64,000 nt of DNA, from NCBI RefSeq assembly GCF_001295925.1, contig NZ_LJHQ01000002.1, forward strand, positions 1 to 64,000. Direction: 5' to 3'. Below, in pieces: positions 17,704 to 27,469 of this stretch. Both the position numbers and the translations under genes were made by a program. This DNA comes from Allobosea sp. AAP35. GTDB lineage: Bacteria; Pseudomonadota; Alphaproteobacteria; Rhizobiales; Beijerinckiaceae. The notes below the pieces were generated by a model that made no database searches, was not told where the DNA came from, and saw nothing but the letters and a program-made list of their open reading frames with translations. Positions within the stretch are counted from its first letter, which is position 1. Every line of letters begins with the position of its first letter.

Positions 17704-18588
17704 ATGCCCGCCACCCACCTCATCGATCGCGGCGTCATCCGCGTCAGCGGCGAGGATGCGCGCGACTTCCTGCAGAACCTCGTCACAAACGACATGGACG
17801 CGGTGACGCCGGACCAGGCCGGCTACGGCGCGCTGCTGACACCGCAAGGCAAGATCATCAGCGATGCCCTGATCGTCGCTGTCCCGGACCATGAGGGCGG
17901 CGGCTTCCTGCTCGACACGCCCCTGCTCCAGACCACCGATCTGATGAAACGCCTCAAGCTGTACAAACTGCGCGCCAAGGTGACCCTCGACGATCTCACC
18001 GAGGCGACCGCCGTCATCGCCTCGACCGACGGCTCGGCCCTGCCCGGCGATGCCGGCCTCGTCTACACCGATCCACGTCTGCCGGCGCTGGGCCAAAGGG
18101 CCATGACCGACCGCGCCGGGGCAGCCGAGATAGCGCCAGCACCGATGGAGGATTATCACGCCCGCCGCATCGCGCTCGGCATCCCCGATGGCGGGCGCGA
18201 CTTCGCCTATGGCGACGCCTTTCCGCATGAGGCACTGCTCGACCAGATCGGCGGCGTCTCCTTCAAGAAGGGCTGCTATATCGGCCAGGAGGTCGTCTCG
18301 CGCATGCAGCATCGCGGCACGGCCCGCACCCGTGTCGTGCCCATCATCTTCGAAGGCGGCATCGCGGCGGAAACGGGCGCGGAAGCGATGGCGGGCGGCA
18401 AGGCCCTGGGCAGGATCGGCTCGGCCGCGAATGGCCGCGCGCTCGCCATGCTCCGGCTCGATCGCGTCGCCGATGCGCTGGCCGCGGGCGAGCCGTTGCT
18501 CGGCGGCGGGCTGCCCTTCACGCTGGCCAAGCCCGACTTCATCCGCTTCCCCTTCCCCGGCGAGGCCGGATTCGGAGCCGCCGCGTGA
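17704..18588 (+). CDS. ygfZ: folate-binding Fe-S cluster repair protein YgfZ
   Basis: The 294-residue protein belongs to the GcvT-like folate-binding family and supports assembly or repair of certain Fe-S enzymes. The decisive signature is KKGCYIGQEVVSRMQHRG with the conserved cysteine. The N-terminus (LIDRGVIRVSGEDARDFLQN) and YGALLTPQGKIISD match the aminomethyltransferase fold without glycine-cleavage context. GAGGA precedes the ATG at 17704. Its stop overlaps the GTG start of tag by four bases, so the two are co-translated. Confidence 0.92.
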   Translation: MPATHLIDRGVIRVSGEDARDFLQNLVTNDMDAVTPDQAGYGALLTPQGKIISDALIVAVPDHEGGGFLLDTPLLQTTDLMKRLKLYKLRAKVTLDDLTEATAVIASTDGSALPGDAGLVYTDPRLPALGQRAMTDRAGAAEIAPAPMEDYHARRIALGIPDGGRDFAYGDAFPHEALLDQIGGVSFKKGCYIGQEVVSRMQHRGTARTRVVPIIFEGGIAAETGAEAMAGGKALGRIGSAANGRALAMLRLDRVADALAAGEPLLGGGLPFTLAKPDFIRFPFPGEAGFGAAA

Positions 18589-19226
18589 GCGAGCTTGCCG
18601 CCATCAGCGAGGAGCGCATCGCGGTCAAAGGACCCGACGGCAAGTTCCGCTGTCGCTGGCCGGGCACCGACCCGCTCTATCTCGCCTATCACGACACCGA
18701 ATGGGGCGTGCCGGAATACGATTCCCGCGCGCTCTGGGAGAAGCTGATCCTCGACGGGTTCCAGGCCGGCCTGTCCTGGATCACCATCCTGAGGAAGCGC
18801 GACGCCTTCCGCGCGGGCTTCGCCAATTTCGATCCGGAAGCGGTCGCACGCTTCACCGAGGCGGATGTCGCCCAACTGCTCGCCGACCCCGGCATCATCC
18901 GCCATCGCGGCAAGATCGAGGGCGCGATCAAGAGCGCACGCGCCTATCTCGCCATCAGCGAGCGCGAGCCTTTCGCCGATTTCCTCTGGAAGCGTCTCGA
19001 CGGACGCGTGCTGCAGAACCGCTTCCGCACGCAAGGCGAAGTGCCGACGCAGACCGCCCTCTCCGAGGCGATGGCGAAGGACCTGAAGAAGGCCGGCTTC
19101 ACCTTCTGCGGCCCGACCATCGTCTACGCCTTCATGGAGGCCTGCGGACTGGTCAACGACCACCTGACCGGCTGCTTCCGCTGGCAGGAATGCGCCGCGC
19201 TGGCGCGTGACGTGCGGCCGGCATGA
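18585..19226 (+). CDS. tag: DNA-3-methyladenine glycosylase I
   Basis: This 213-residue base-excision enzyme removes 3-methyladenine from alkylated DNA. The TAG family pattern is clear: DPLYLAYHDTEWGVPEYD, then ALWEKLILDGFQAGLSWITI, then the helix-hairpin-helix region. The zinc-snap ligands appear as FRC and AYHD near the N-terminus and DHLTGCF near the C-terminus. The start is the GTG inside the GTGA overlap with ygfZ. A family A palindromic repeat begins 11 bp after the stop. Confidence 0.94.
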   Translation: MSELAAISEERIAVKGPDGKFRCRWPGTDPLYLAYHDTEWGVPEYDSRALWEKLILDGFQAGLSWITILRKRDAFRAGFANFDPEAVARFTEADVAQLLADPGIIRHRGKIEGAIKSARAYLAISEREPFADFLWKRLDGRVLQNRFRTQGEVPTQTALSEAMAKDLKKAGFTFCGPTIVYAFMEACGLVNDHLTGCFRWQECAALARDVRPA

Positions 19227-19236
19227 ATCGCTCTGC

Positions 19237-19315
19237 CGTCATTGCGAGCGCAGCGAAGCAATCCAGGAGGGCTCGCTCGACGTCTCTGGATTGCTTCGCT
19301 GTGATCGCAATGACG
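19237..19315. repeat. intergenic palindromic repeat, family A, copy 1
   Basis: The outer arm reads CGTCATTGCGAGCGCAGC and continues GAAGCAATCCAG. The other arm is its near-perfect inverse, ending in GCAATGACG. It fits exactly between the tag stop and the start of the HD gene. Two other copies lie at 33594 and 54090. The arms translate as an ERSEAIQ-like peptide when read through, so a longer start for the HD gene is spurious. Confidence 0.85.
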
Positions 19316-19329
19316 AAAGCCGCCTGATC

Positions 19330-19932
19330 ATGGCTCGCGCTTCCGCCCCGCCCCGCGCCTGGCAGCGCATGCTGTCGGGCCGCCGGCTCGATCTGCTCGA
19401 CCCCTCCCCGCTCGATGTCGAGATCGAGGACATCGCCCATGGGCTTGCCCGCGTCGCGCGCTGGAACGGCCAGACGCAAGGGCCCCATTCCTTCTCGGTC
19501 GCGCAGCACAGCCTGCTGGTCGAGGCCATCGCCGACCACCTCAACCCCGGCTGGTCCGATCAATGGCGGCTGATGGCGCTGCTGCACGATGCGCCCGAAT
19601 ACGTGATCGGCGACATGATTTCGCCGTTCAAGGTGGTGATGGGCGACGCTTACAAGGCAGTCGAGACGCGGCTCCTGGGCGCGATTCATCTGCGCTTCGG
19701 GCTGCCGGCCGCAGCACCCGCCCCGCTCAAGCGCAAGACCAAGGAGGCCGATACCATCGCCGCCTTCCTGGAGGCGACGCAACTCGCCGGCTTCGCGCGC
19801 GACGAGGCGCTGCGCTATTTCGGCCGGCCGCAGCCGCTTCCGCGCGCGGTCACGGTCCTTCTGGAGCCGCTCGATACGCAAAGCGCGCAGGACCGCTTCC
19901 TCGAGCGCTTTGCCGCGCTCAACTCCGGCTGA
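19330..19932 (+). CDS. HD-domain phosphohydrolase (YfbR/5'-nucleotidase-like)
   Basis: The 200-residue cytosolic protein has the HD metal-binding pattern: FSVAQHSLLVEAIA supplies the first His, LLHDAPEYVIGDMISP the HD pair, and KEADTIAAFLEATQL the last Asp. YfbR-type enzymes dephosphorylate deoxynucleoside monophosphates, which fits the fold, but the substrate is unproven. The ATG at 19330 was chosen because the sequence before it belongs to the palindromic repeat. It is downstream of ygfZ-tag on the same strand and convergent with the VWA genes. Confidence 0.85.
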   Translation: MARASAPPRAWQRMLSGRRLDLLDPSPLDVEIEDIAHGLARVARWNGQTQGPHSFSVAQHSLLVEAIADHLNPGWSDQWRLMALLHDAPEYVIGDMISPFKVVMGDAYKAVETRLLGAIHLRFGLPAAAPAPLKRKTKEADTIAAFLEATQLAGFARDEALRYFGRPQPLPRAVTVLLEPLDTQSAQDRFLERFAALNSG

Positions 19933-19936
19933 AGCC

Positions 19937-21253
19937 CTACTGCGTCAGCCGGACCTGGCTGATCTCGCGGGCGATCTGCTTGAACACCGGCGTCAACTGG
20001 GAGGCATTGTCCACCTCGTAATATTGCCCGACGCTCGACGCGCAGTCCCTCAGGAGGTTGCGGTTTCCGTCCATGACCCGGATCGTATAGACGTTGATCC
20101 CGACGGCCTTGGCGTTGGCACAAGCGAGCTTGGTCCGCTCATCGACGCGCGGCTCGGTATTCGAGCCGTTGCCATCGAAGCGATTCCGAGTGTTGTCGCC
20201 ATCCGTCAGCAAGATCATGAACTTCTTCAGGCGAGGCGTGGTGACCGGCTTGGCCTCGGTGAAGGGTGCTCCCTGGCTCAGCGTTGCCATGCCCCAGACC
20301 GCGCCCATGGTGACGTTCGTGGAGCCGACCGGAGTCATCGCGTTGATGCGGTTGGTCAGGTCCGTCCAGTTGCTGGTCAGTGGCAGAATCCTGGCCTGCG
20401 TGTCGGGCGAATACTGGTCGCAGAAATCGGCCGGATAACCGGACGCATTCGAATTGCCGCCATCGCCATCCCGGACGTCGTAGGACTTGTCGCGATCGGC
20501 CACGCAGCCTTCCCAGATCGACTTGGAAATCATTTGCCGGGTGGTCGTGGGTCTGCAGACGCGAAACCAGTTTGCCCCTGTACAGGTCGTGATTGTCGTC
20601 AAGCGGCTCATGTCCCAGCGCAACCAGAGCTCGTTCTTTAGACTGGTGTCGATCAAAACCCGTGTCGAGAATGGCACGATCGAGATCTTGATCTGCTCGG
20701 GCTCGTCGCTCGCGTCCTTCATGATCTGGATGAGATCGAGCGAGGCAGCCTTCAGCGCATCCATTTTGCCGGAGGACGCCATCGACCCCGTATTGTCGAG
20801 CGCCAGTGCCAGCTCGATCGTGTTTGTGCCCCAGCTCGACTGGGACTTGCTGCTGACCGTGATCGAGTCCTTGCCGATCACGCGCGTCAGCGTCGTATCG
20901 ACATCGACCTGAGCCTGGACGCTGATGGTGCGCGCCGTGCGGTCGATCACGGAGGTGGCGCCCGTGAAGCGCTTGGCGCTGTCGCCATGCAGGTTCGCCG
21001 TGATCCATTCGTCGATCCGGCGGCGAAGCTCGGAATCCGTCAGCTTGCTGGCATCCCGCGCGGCCATCAGCGCGGCGGAGTCCAGAGCCGCGCTCAGCGT
21101 CTGACGGGCTGAGGTGGCGCGGCCGTAGTCGATCACCGCGCCGGCCACCCCGATGATGGGAACGAGCGCGAAGCCCATCATGACGAGGACGTTGCCACGC
21201 TCGTTGTCATGGAACGCGCGCAGGCGCCTGGCGAGCAAGCCCTTCAGGCCCAT
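19937..21253 (-). CDS. TadG-like pilus-assembly / von Willebrand factor A domain protein, paralogue 2
   Basis: This is a 438-residue exported protein. A TadE/G-type N-terminus (FHDNERGNVLVMMGFALVPI) gives a single membrane anchor. The VWA domain has its MIDAS motif LALDNTGSM, the later Thr region GSTNVTMGAVWG, and MILLTDGDNTRN. It has several paired cysteines and ends in QIAREISQVRLTQ. Proteins of this type are encoded with Flp/Tad pili or act as lone cell-surface metal-dependent binders. The start at 21253 begins the conserved MGLK stretch; its ribosome site is weak. It follows a paralogue 168 bp upstream with the same layout. Confidence 0.82.
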   Translation of the reverse strand: MGLKGLLARRLRAFHDNERGNVLVMMGFALVPIIGVAGAVIDYGRATSARQTLSAALDSAALMAARDASKLTDSELRRRIDEWITANLHGDSAKRFTGATSVIDRTARTISVQAQVDVDTTLTRVIGKDSITVSSKSQSSWGTNTIELALALDNTGSMASSGKMDALKAASLDLIQIMKDASDEPEQIKISIVPFSTRVLIDTSLKNELWLRWDMSRLTTITTCTGANWFRVCRPTTTRQMISKSIWEGCVADRDKSYDVRDGDGGNSNASGYPADFCDQYSPDTQARILPLTSNWTDLTNRINAMTPVGSTNVTMGAVWGMATLSQGAPFTEAKPVTTPRLKKFMILLTDGDNTRNRFDGNGSNTEPRVDERTKLACANAKAVGINVYTIRVMDGNRNLLRDCASSVGQYYEVDNASQLTPVFKQIAREISQVRLTQ

Positions 21254-21421
21254 CTGCAAAACTTTCGGTCGATGCTTGAGCGCCCATGAGCCACGCTGTG
21301 GCTTGCAGCCGGCTGAAAGCGATCGGTAAAATTGTCTGCAATCAGGCGATGGACGACGGCGCACCCGCCTCGACGCGACGCGAGACGAAGCGGGATTTCC
21401 GATGGGCGCAGCCGTCGCGAC

Positions 21422-22699
21422 CTACTGCGTCAGGCGCACCTGGCTGATCTCGCGGGCGATCTGCTGGAACACCGGAGTCAGCTGCGCGGCGCTGGTGACC
21501 TCGTAATACATGCTCGGGCTGCTGGCGCAGTTTTGCAGCAATGTCCGGTCACCATTGATCACGCGCACGGTATAGACCCTGATCCCCGCCGTCTTGGCCG
21601 TCTGGCAGGCCAGCTTCGTGCGATCGTCGATCTGGCCGCCATTGGTGGTGAAGCGGTTCTGCGTATTGTCGCCATCGGTGAGCAGGATCATGTATTTCGA
21701 CAGCCGTGGCGTCGGGAAGGGCTTTGCTCCGGAGAAGGGCACACCCGGCGTCAGCGTCGCCATGCCCCAGATCGCACCGATCGTGACGTTGGTGTTGCCC
21801 ACCGGCGTCATGCCGTTGATGGCGTTTTGCAGCACGGTCCAGTCCGCAGTCAGCGGCTGGATCGGCGCCAGCGTCGGTTGAGCGCAAAAATCGGCGGGGT
21901 AAAGCGTCGCATAGGCCAGGACCGACTCGTTGTCCTTGACGTCGTTCTGCTGATCACGGTCGCTGACGCAGCCAGTCCAGGTCGATTTGGTGATCGGGAT
22001 CGGTGTGCCGCAGGTCTTGTTTCCCCATTTATCCGTGGTGCAGTTCGGCTTGGTCTGGTCGAAGCGCAACCAGGGCTCGTCTTTCAGCGCCGTGTCGATC
22101 TTCACCTGGGTGGCGAAGGGAATGATCGAGATCTTGATCTGGTCGGCCTCCAACGCTGCGTCCTTCATGATCTGGATAAGGTTGAGCGAGGCGGCCTTCA
22201 GCGCCGCCATCTTGCCCGAGGACTTCATCGACCCCGTATTGTCGAGCGCCAGCGCGAGTTCGATGGTGTTCATGCCCCAGGTCGATTGCGCCTGGCTTTT
22301 GATCGTCACCGCGTCGGGGCCCAGAATCCGGGCCAGGCTGGTGTCGATGTCGAGCCGCGCCTCGATTGCGATGGTGCGCGCCGTGCGGTCGATCACGGTC
22401 GTGGCGCTGGTAAAGCCCTTGGCGCTGTCACCGCTCAGGTTTGCCTTGATCCATTTGTCGATCCGGCTGCGCAATTCGCTATCGGGCAGTTTGGCTGCAT
22501 CGCGCGCCGCCATCAGCGCCGCCGAATCGAGCGCCGCATTCAGCACCAGACGCGCCGATGTCGCGCGGGAGTAGTCGATGGTGGCGCCCGTCAGGCCGAT
22601 CACCGGCACGAGCGCGAACCCAAACAGCACCAAGACGTTGCCGCGTTCGTCGCCGCGAAAGGCGCGCAGCCGCATCTGCAGCCAGGACTTCAGACCCAT
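21422..22699 (-). CDS. TadG-like pilus-assembly / von Willebrand factor A domain protein, paralogue 1
   Basis: The 425-residue product is the tandem twin of the next gene. It has the same MGLK start, RGDERGNVLVLFGFALVPVI anchor, LALDNTGSM MIDAS motif, GNTNVTIGAIWG, MILLTDGDNTQN and the identical QIAREISQVRLTQ end. The two diverge most in the middle insert, which carries the CTTDKWGNKTCGTP cysteine loop here. AAGGAG lies about 8 nt before the ATG at 22699. No other tad/cpa pilus genes are in the window, so the export route and partners are unknown. It is probably anchored in the inner membrane with a periplasmic VWA domain. Confidence 0.85.
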   Translation of the reverse strand: MGLKSWLQMRLRAFRGDERGNVLVLFGFALVPVIGLTGATIDYSRATSARLVLNAALDSAALMAARDAAKLPDSELRSRIDKWIKANLSGDSAKGFTSATTVIDRTARTIAIEARLDIDTSLARILGPDAVTIKSQAQSTWGMNTIELALALDNTGSMKSSGKMAALKAASLNLIQIMKDAALEADQIKISIIPFATQVKIDTALKDEPWLRFDQTKPNCTTDKWGNKTCGTPIPITKSTWTGCVSDRDQQNDVKDNESVLAYATLYPADFCAQPTLAPIQPLTADWTVLQNAINGMTPVGNTNVTIGAIWGMATLTPGVPFSGAKPFPTPRLSKYMILLTDGDNTQNRFTTNGGQIDDRTKLACQTAKTAGIRVYTVRVINGDRTLLQNCASSPSMYYEVTSAAQLTPVFQQIAREISQVRLTQ

Positions 22700-22985
22700 G
22701 CCGGCACTCCTTGATGGCTATCCCCAGGTTAAGAGGAGACAGCGGCGCGCCTTACGCAGGGCTGAAAACCATCTTTTCAATTGTATCCAATGCCTTGATT
22801 TCCTGCTCTCAACTGCGATTTCAGATCGACTACTTGGCAGCCGAGCCGCAACGGAGAAGAGCCAACCACGCCAATATTTTCCGAAACGGCATAAGTGAAC
22901 ACGCTTTTTCGCCTATTTCGAGGAGCCGGCATCTGCGTCATAACGGATGGCCCGCAAGCCGACGCCGCCCGCTCAGGAGACCCTC

Positions 22986-24605
22986 ATGTCGCAGCCATCC
23001 CCGTCGCCGCAAACCCTCGCCCTGCCAAAAGGCGTCGTCGTCAAGGGCGCGCTCGCCGCCCGCTACGACGAGGTTCTGAGCCATGACGCGCTCGCCTTCG
23101 TCGCCGAGCTGCACCGCCGCTTCAACGAGACGCGGCTGCGCCTGCTCAGCCTGCGCACCGAGCGCCAGAAGCGCTTCGACGCAGGCGAGACGCCCGATTT
23201 CCTGGCCGAGACCCGCCACATCCGCGAGGGCGACTGGACGGTGGCGCCGATCCCCGCCGATCTGCAGGACCGCCGCGTCGAGATCACCGGCCCGGTCGAC
23301 CGCAAGATGATCGTCAATGCGCTGAACTGCGGCGCAAAGGTCTTCATGGCCGATTTCGAGGACGCCTCCTCACCGCTCTGGACCAACATGATCGAGGGCC
23401 AGCTCAACCTGAAAGACCGCTGGGCCAACGCGATCGACTTCACCGACGCCAACACCGGCAAGGCCTATGCGCTCAAGCCCAACCCCGCCGTGCTGATCAT
23501 CCGCCCGCGCGGCTGGCATCTGCCGGAGCGCCATATCGAGATCGACGGCGAGATCGCCTCGGGCTCGCTGGTCGATTTCGGGCTCTACCTCTTTCACAAC
23601 GCCAAGGCGGCGCTCGCGGCCGGCTCGGGCCCCTATTTCTACCTGCCCAAGCTCGAAAGCCATCTCGAGGCGAGGCTCTGGAACGACGTCTTCGTCGCGG
23701 CGCAGAATGCGCTCGGCCTGAAGACTGGCACGATCAAGGCCACCGTCCTGATCGAGACGCTGCCCGCTGCCTTCGAGATGGACGAGATCCTCTACGAACT
23801 GCGCGACCACATGGCCGGGCTGAACTGCGGCCGCTGGGACTACATCTTCTCCTTCATCAAGAAGCTCGCCCGCAACCCGGCCTTCGTCCTGCCCGACCGC
23901 TCGCAGGTCGTGATGACCAAGGCCTTCCTGAACGCCTATTCGCTGCTGCTGATCAAGACCTGCCACCGCCGCGGCGCCTTTGCCATGGGCGGCATGGCGG
24001 CGCAGATCCCGGTCAAGAACAACCCGGAGGCCAATGCGGCGGCCTTCGCCAAGGTCCAGGCCGACAAGGAGCGCGAGGCCGGCAACGGCCATGACGGCAC
24101 CTGGGTCGCCCATCCCGACCTCGTCCCCGTCGCCATGGAGGTCTTCGACCGGCTGATGCCGCAGGCCAACCAGCTCGACAAGAAGCGCGAGGACGTCAAC
24201 GTCACCGCGAAGGACCTGTTGGAGGTCCATCAGGGCACACGCACGGAGGCAGGCTTCCGCGAGAACATCCGCGTCGGCGTGCAGTATCTCGAAGCCTGGC
24301 TGCGCGGCCGCGGCGCAGTGCCGATCTACAACATGATGGAGGACGCCGCGACGGCCGAGATCAGCCGTGCCCAGATCTGGCAGTTCGTCAGCTACGGCGT
24401 CGAGGTTGACGGCAAGACCAAGGTCACCCCCGAGCTGTTCAAGCGCTGCCTCGCGGAGGAGATGGAGCGCGTGAAAAGCGAGGTCGGCGCTGAGTCCTAT
24501 GAGAAGGGTCGCTTCCCGGAAGCGATCGAACTGTTCTCGAAACTCTCGCTGGCGCCGCAGTTCGAGGAGTTCTTGACCGTTCCGGCTTATGGGAAGCTTG
24601 GCTGA
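22986..24605 (+). CDS. aceB: malate synthase A
   Basis: This 539-residue glyoxylate-bypass enzyme condenses glyoxylate with acetyl-CoA to give malate. Family features include KVFMADFEDASSPLW, IIRPRGWHLPE, the catalytic-barrel segment ATVLIETLPAAFEMDEILYE, LNCGRWDYIFSFIKK, FAMGGMAAQIP and GTWVAHPDLVP. Length matches E. coli AceB (533) rather than the larger GlcB type. The ATG at 22986 has CAGGAG 7 nt upstream; an ATG at 22947 does not. Isocitrate lyase is not adjacent, so the bypass partner is encoded elsewhere. Confidence 0.95.
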   Translation: MSQPSPSPQTLALPKGVVVKGALAARYDEVLSHDALAFVAELHRRFNETRLRLLSLRTERQKRFDAGETPDFLAETRHIREGDWTVAPIPADLQDRRVEITGPVDRKMIVNALNCGAKVFMADFEDASSPLWTNMIEGQLNLKDRWANAIDFTDANTGKAYALKPNPAVLIIRPRGWHLPERHIEIDGEIASGSLVDFGLYLFHNAKAALAAGSGPYFYLPKLESHLEARLWNDVFVAAQNALGLKTGTIKATVLIETLPAAFEMDEILYELRDHMAGLNCGRWDYIFSFIKKLARNPAFVLPDRSQVVMTKAFLNAYSLLLIKTCHRRGAFAMGGMAAQIPVKNNPEANAAAFAKVQADKEREAGNGHDGTWVAHPDLVPVAMEVFDRLMPQANQLDKKREDVNVTAKDLLEVHQGTRTEAGFRENIRVGVQYLEAWLRGRGAVPIYNMMEDAATAEISRAQIWQFVSYGVEVDGKTKVTPELFKRCLAEEMERVKSEVGAESYEKGRFPEAIELFSKLSLAPQFEEFLTVPAYGKLG

Positions 24606-24983
24606 CAGGAAGTCCGACCGGCGCTGTCTCAGGATGGCGCCGGCTGGGTCTGGGGTCACTGGCCTGCCGGCAATTCCAGTATCTGGCGCGCGCCCTCGGG
24701 CCCGCTACGCAATGCGCAGCAGAAAATGTTTGCGGTCCAGGTTCCGCGCCCTTACAACCTGTTTTATGCTGCATTGCAGCAGGCACGGCGACCAGCGCTG
24801 TGCAGGGACGCGCAACCCATGTAGTTCGGCTTTTTTCACGTCAGTTGCATGCTCCGCCCGGCCTCGCCGCTGGGCTGTGAGAGGTTGCGCCACGTGATGC
24901 CGACCGGCGGCTCCCGCCTTTCTCTTTTCCATTACGCTATCATTGACGCGCAAGTCCGCGACTTGCCGCGAACGGAGCACTGA
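24606..24983. other. 378-bp intergenic stretch
   Basis: A possible hairpin after aceB (CCGGCGC / GCGCCGG around 24618-24643) has no T-run. The stretch also carries the promoter of the SulP gene, but no confident -35/-10 pair stands out. A minus-strand frame at 24705-24980 lacks any family resemblance and is not called. Confidence 0.4.
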
Positions 24984-26471
24984 ATGTCATTTGATCTCTC
25001 GAAATTGCGAGCCGAATGGTTCGGCAATGTCCGCGGAGACCTGCTCGCAGGCACCGTCGTCGCTCTCGCGCTGATCCCGGAAGCCATCGCCTTCTCGATC
25101 ATTGCCGGCGTCGATCCCAAGATCGGGCTCTACGCCTCGTTTTCGATCGCGGTGATCACTGCCATCGTCGGCGGGCGGCCCGGCATGATCTCGGCCGCCA
25201 CCGCGGCCACCGCCGTTTTGATGATCACGCTCGTCAAGTCGCACGGGCTGCAATATCTGCTGGCCGCCACCGTTCTGGCCGGCATCATCCAGGTCTTCGC
25301 CGGCGTCTTCCGGCTCGGTTATGTGATGCGCTTCGTCTCGCGCTCGGTCATGACCGGCTTCGTCAACGCTCTGGCGATCCTGATCTTCATGGCGCAGCTG
25401 CCCGAGCTGACCAATGTGCCGATGCTGACCTATGTCATGGTCGCGGCGGGGCTGGCGATCATCTACCTCTTCCCGCGGCTGACGAAGGCGATCCCGTCCC
25501 CGCTGGTATGCATCATCGTTTTGACGGTCGTCGCGATCGCTCTGAAGCTGGACGTGCGGACCGTCGGCGACATGGGCGAGCTGCCCTCGACGCTGCCATT
25601 CTTCCTGATCCCCCAGATTCCGCTGACGCTCGAGACGTTTCTGATCATCCTGCCCTATTCGGCGGCGGTCGCGGCGGTGGGCCTGCTGGAATCGCTGATG
25701 ACGGCACAGATCGTCGACGACCTGACCGACACCAAGAGCCAGAAGAACCGCGAATGCGTCGGCCAGGGCGTCGCCAACATCGCCACGGGCTTCATTGGCG
25801 GCATGGCAGGCTGCGCCATGATCGGCCAGTCCGTGATCAACATCAAATCCGGCGGGCGTGGCCGGCTGTCCTGCTTTTTTGCCGGCGTCGCACTGCTCTT
25901 CCTGATCGTCGTGCTCGGCGATCTCGTTCGCCAGATCCCCATGCCGGCGCTGGTCGCGATCATGATCATGGTTTCGATCGGCACATTCAGTTGGAGCTCG
26001 ATCACCAATCTGCGCAGCCATCCGCGCAGCTCGAGCATCGTGATGATCGCCACCGTGATCGGCGTGATCGCCACCCACAATCTCGCCATCGGCGTGCTGA
26101 TCGGGGTGTTGTTGTCCGCGGTGTTCTTCGCCTGGAAGATCGCGCAGTTGTTTCGCGTTACGTCCGAACTGTCGGAAGACGGCACGACGCGGCGCTATCT
26201 CGTCGAAGGCCAGTTGTTCTTCGCCTCATCCGACGATTTCACCGCCGCCTTCGACTTCAAGGAGGCCCTCGAAAAGGTCGTCATCGACGTCACCAGGGCA
26301 CATATCTGGGACATTTCCAGTGTGGCGGCCCTGGACATGGTCGTGCTCAAATTCCGTCGCGAAGGGGCCGAGGTCGAAATCCTCGGTCTGAACCAGGCCA
26401 GCGAAACGATCGTCGACAAGCTCGCGATCCACGATAAGCCCGGCGCCCTCGAGCGCCTGATGGGGCATTGA
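24984..26471 (+). CDS. SulP family anion transporter with C-terminal STAS domain
   Basis: This 495-residue inner-membrane protein resembles bacterial sulfate/bicarbonate/dicarboxylate carriers. The family start [20 protein letters not shown], the GLYASF turn and the [17 protein letters not shown] block with MIGQSVIN are visible among about twelve membrane segments. A STAS domain follows after residue 400 ([20 protein letters not shown]-type core). GGAG sits 8 nt before the ATG. The substrate is not determinable. Its stop is followed within 12 bp by a universal stress protein gene, implying an operon. Confidence 0.92.
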   Translation: MSFDLSKLRAEWFGNVRGDLLAGTVVALALIPEAIAFSIIAGVDPKIGLYASFSIAVITAIVGGRPGMISAATAATAVLMITLVKSHGLQYLLAATVLAGIIQVFAGVFRLGYVMRFVSRSVMTGFVNALAILIFMAQLPELTNVPMLTYVMVAAGLAIIYLFPRLTKAIPSPLVCIIVLTVVAIALKLDVRTVGDMGELPSTLPFFLIPQIPLTLETFLIILPYSAAVAAVGLLESLMTAQIVDDLTDTKSQKNRECVGQGVANIATGFIGGMAGCAMIGQSVINIKSGGRGRLSCFFAGVALLFLIVVLGDLVRQIPMPALVAIMIMVSIGTFSWSSITNLRSHPRSSSIVMIATVIGVIATHNLAIGVLIGVLLSAVFFAWKIAQLFRVTSELSEDGTTRRYLVEGQLFFASSDDFTAAFDFKEALEKVVIDVTRAHIWDISSVAALDMVVLKFRREGAEVEILGLNQASETIVDKLAIHDKPGALERLMGH

Positions 26472-26482
26472 GGGAGATGAAC

Positions 26483-27334
26483 ATGGCACGAATCCTGGCA
26501 CTGCTCGACGGGTCGATCTACGCCCAGAGCGTCTGCGACCATGCGGCCTGGCTGGGCTCGCAGGGCCCGTCATCCATCGAACTGATGCATGTGCTGGGGC
26601 GGCGCGATGTCGCCACCGCCTCGCCCGATCTCAGCGGCAATCTGCTGATGGACACGCGCGACACGCTGCTAGCCGAACTCGCCGCGCTCGACGAGCAGAA
26701 GGCCAGGCTCAGCCAGCGCCGCGGACGCGCCATCCTCGACGAGGCCAAGGCGCGGTTTGCGCTCAAGGGCATCGAGGTTGCCACGAAGCTGCGCCATGGC
26801 GACCTGATCGACGCCTTGCACGACCTGGAGCCGACGACCGATATGGTGGTGATCGGCAAGCGCGGCGAGGCGGCCGATTTCGCCAAGCTGCATCTCGGCT
26901 CGAATCTGGAGCGGACCGTCCGCGCCACGACCAAGCCGGTGCTGGTCGCAAGCCGTTCCTTCAAGCCGATCGAGCACGTGCTTGTGGCCTTCGATGGCGG
27001 CCCCAGCGTCAACAAGGCCGTGGCCCACATGGCGGAGAGCCCGTTGTTCAAGGGCCTGGAGGTGCGCCTGCTCATGGCCGGTTCGGAGACGGCAGAGGGC
27101 CGCCGCCAGATCGAGGCTGCCGCCGCGAAGCTGAACGCAGCCGGTATCCGGGCCCAGGCCGAGATCGTGACGGGCGAGCCCGATGCGGTGATCGTGAAGG
27201 CGATCGACAGCCATGCGATCAACCTCTTGGTCATGGGCGCCTATGGCCATTCTCGCATCCGCAGCCTGATCATCGGCAGCACCACGACCGAGATGATCCG
27301 GTCATGCGCGATTCCGGTCATGCTCTTCCGATAA
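26483..27334 (+). CDS. tandem universal stress protein (two Usp domains)
   Basis: The 283-residue cytosolic protein contains two Usp domains. The first (ARILALLDGSIYAQSVCDHA) lacks the full nucleotide motif. The second ends in MGAYGHSRIRSLIIGSTTTE, matching the ATP-binding GxxGxR...GST pattern. The ATG at 26483 has GGGAG 7-8 nt upstream; a TTG overlapping the SulP stop is less likely. Usp proteins commonly bind ATP and modulate partners under stress. Because it is coupled to the SulP gene, regulation of that transporter is a reasonable inference. Confidence 0.9.
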   Translation: MARILALLDGSIYAQSVCDHAAWLGSQGPSSIELMHVLGRRDVATASPDLSGNLLMDTRDTLLAELAALDEQKARLSQRRGRAILDEAKARFALKGIEVATKLRHGDLIDALHDLEPTTDMVVIGKRGEAADFAKLHLGSNLERTVRATTKPVLVASRSFKPIEHVLVAFDGGPSVNKAVAHMAESPLFKGLEVRLLMAGSETAEGRRQIEAAAAKLNAAGIRAQAEIVTGEPDAVIVKAIDSHAINLLVMGAYGHSRIRSLIIGSTTTEMIRSCAIPVMLFR

Positions 27335-27469
27335 GCGCGGCCGGGAATCGTCAAATCGCCAATGAGCGGAGCGCGCCACGGAGCGTGCGGCAGGTGACCC
27401 AACCCTGTCTCGCCGCATCCTGGCTCAATCGACGCGGACCTACCACCGCGCCTCTCTTTTGCGAAAGCC

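Noticed and set aside
24705-24980. 91-codon minus-strand frame between aceB and the SulP gene
   Set aside because: It has no start context or family resemblance, and it would overlap the SulP promoter region.
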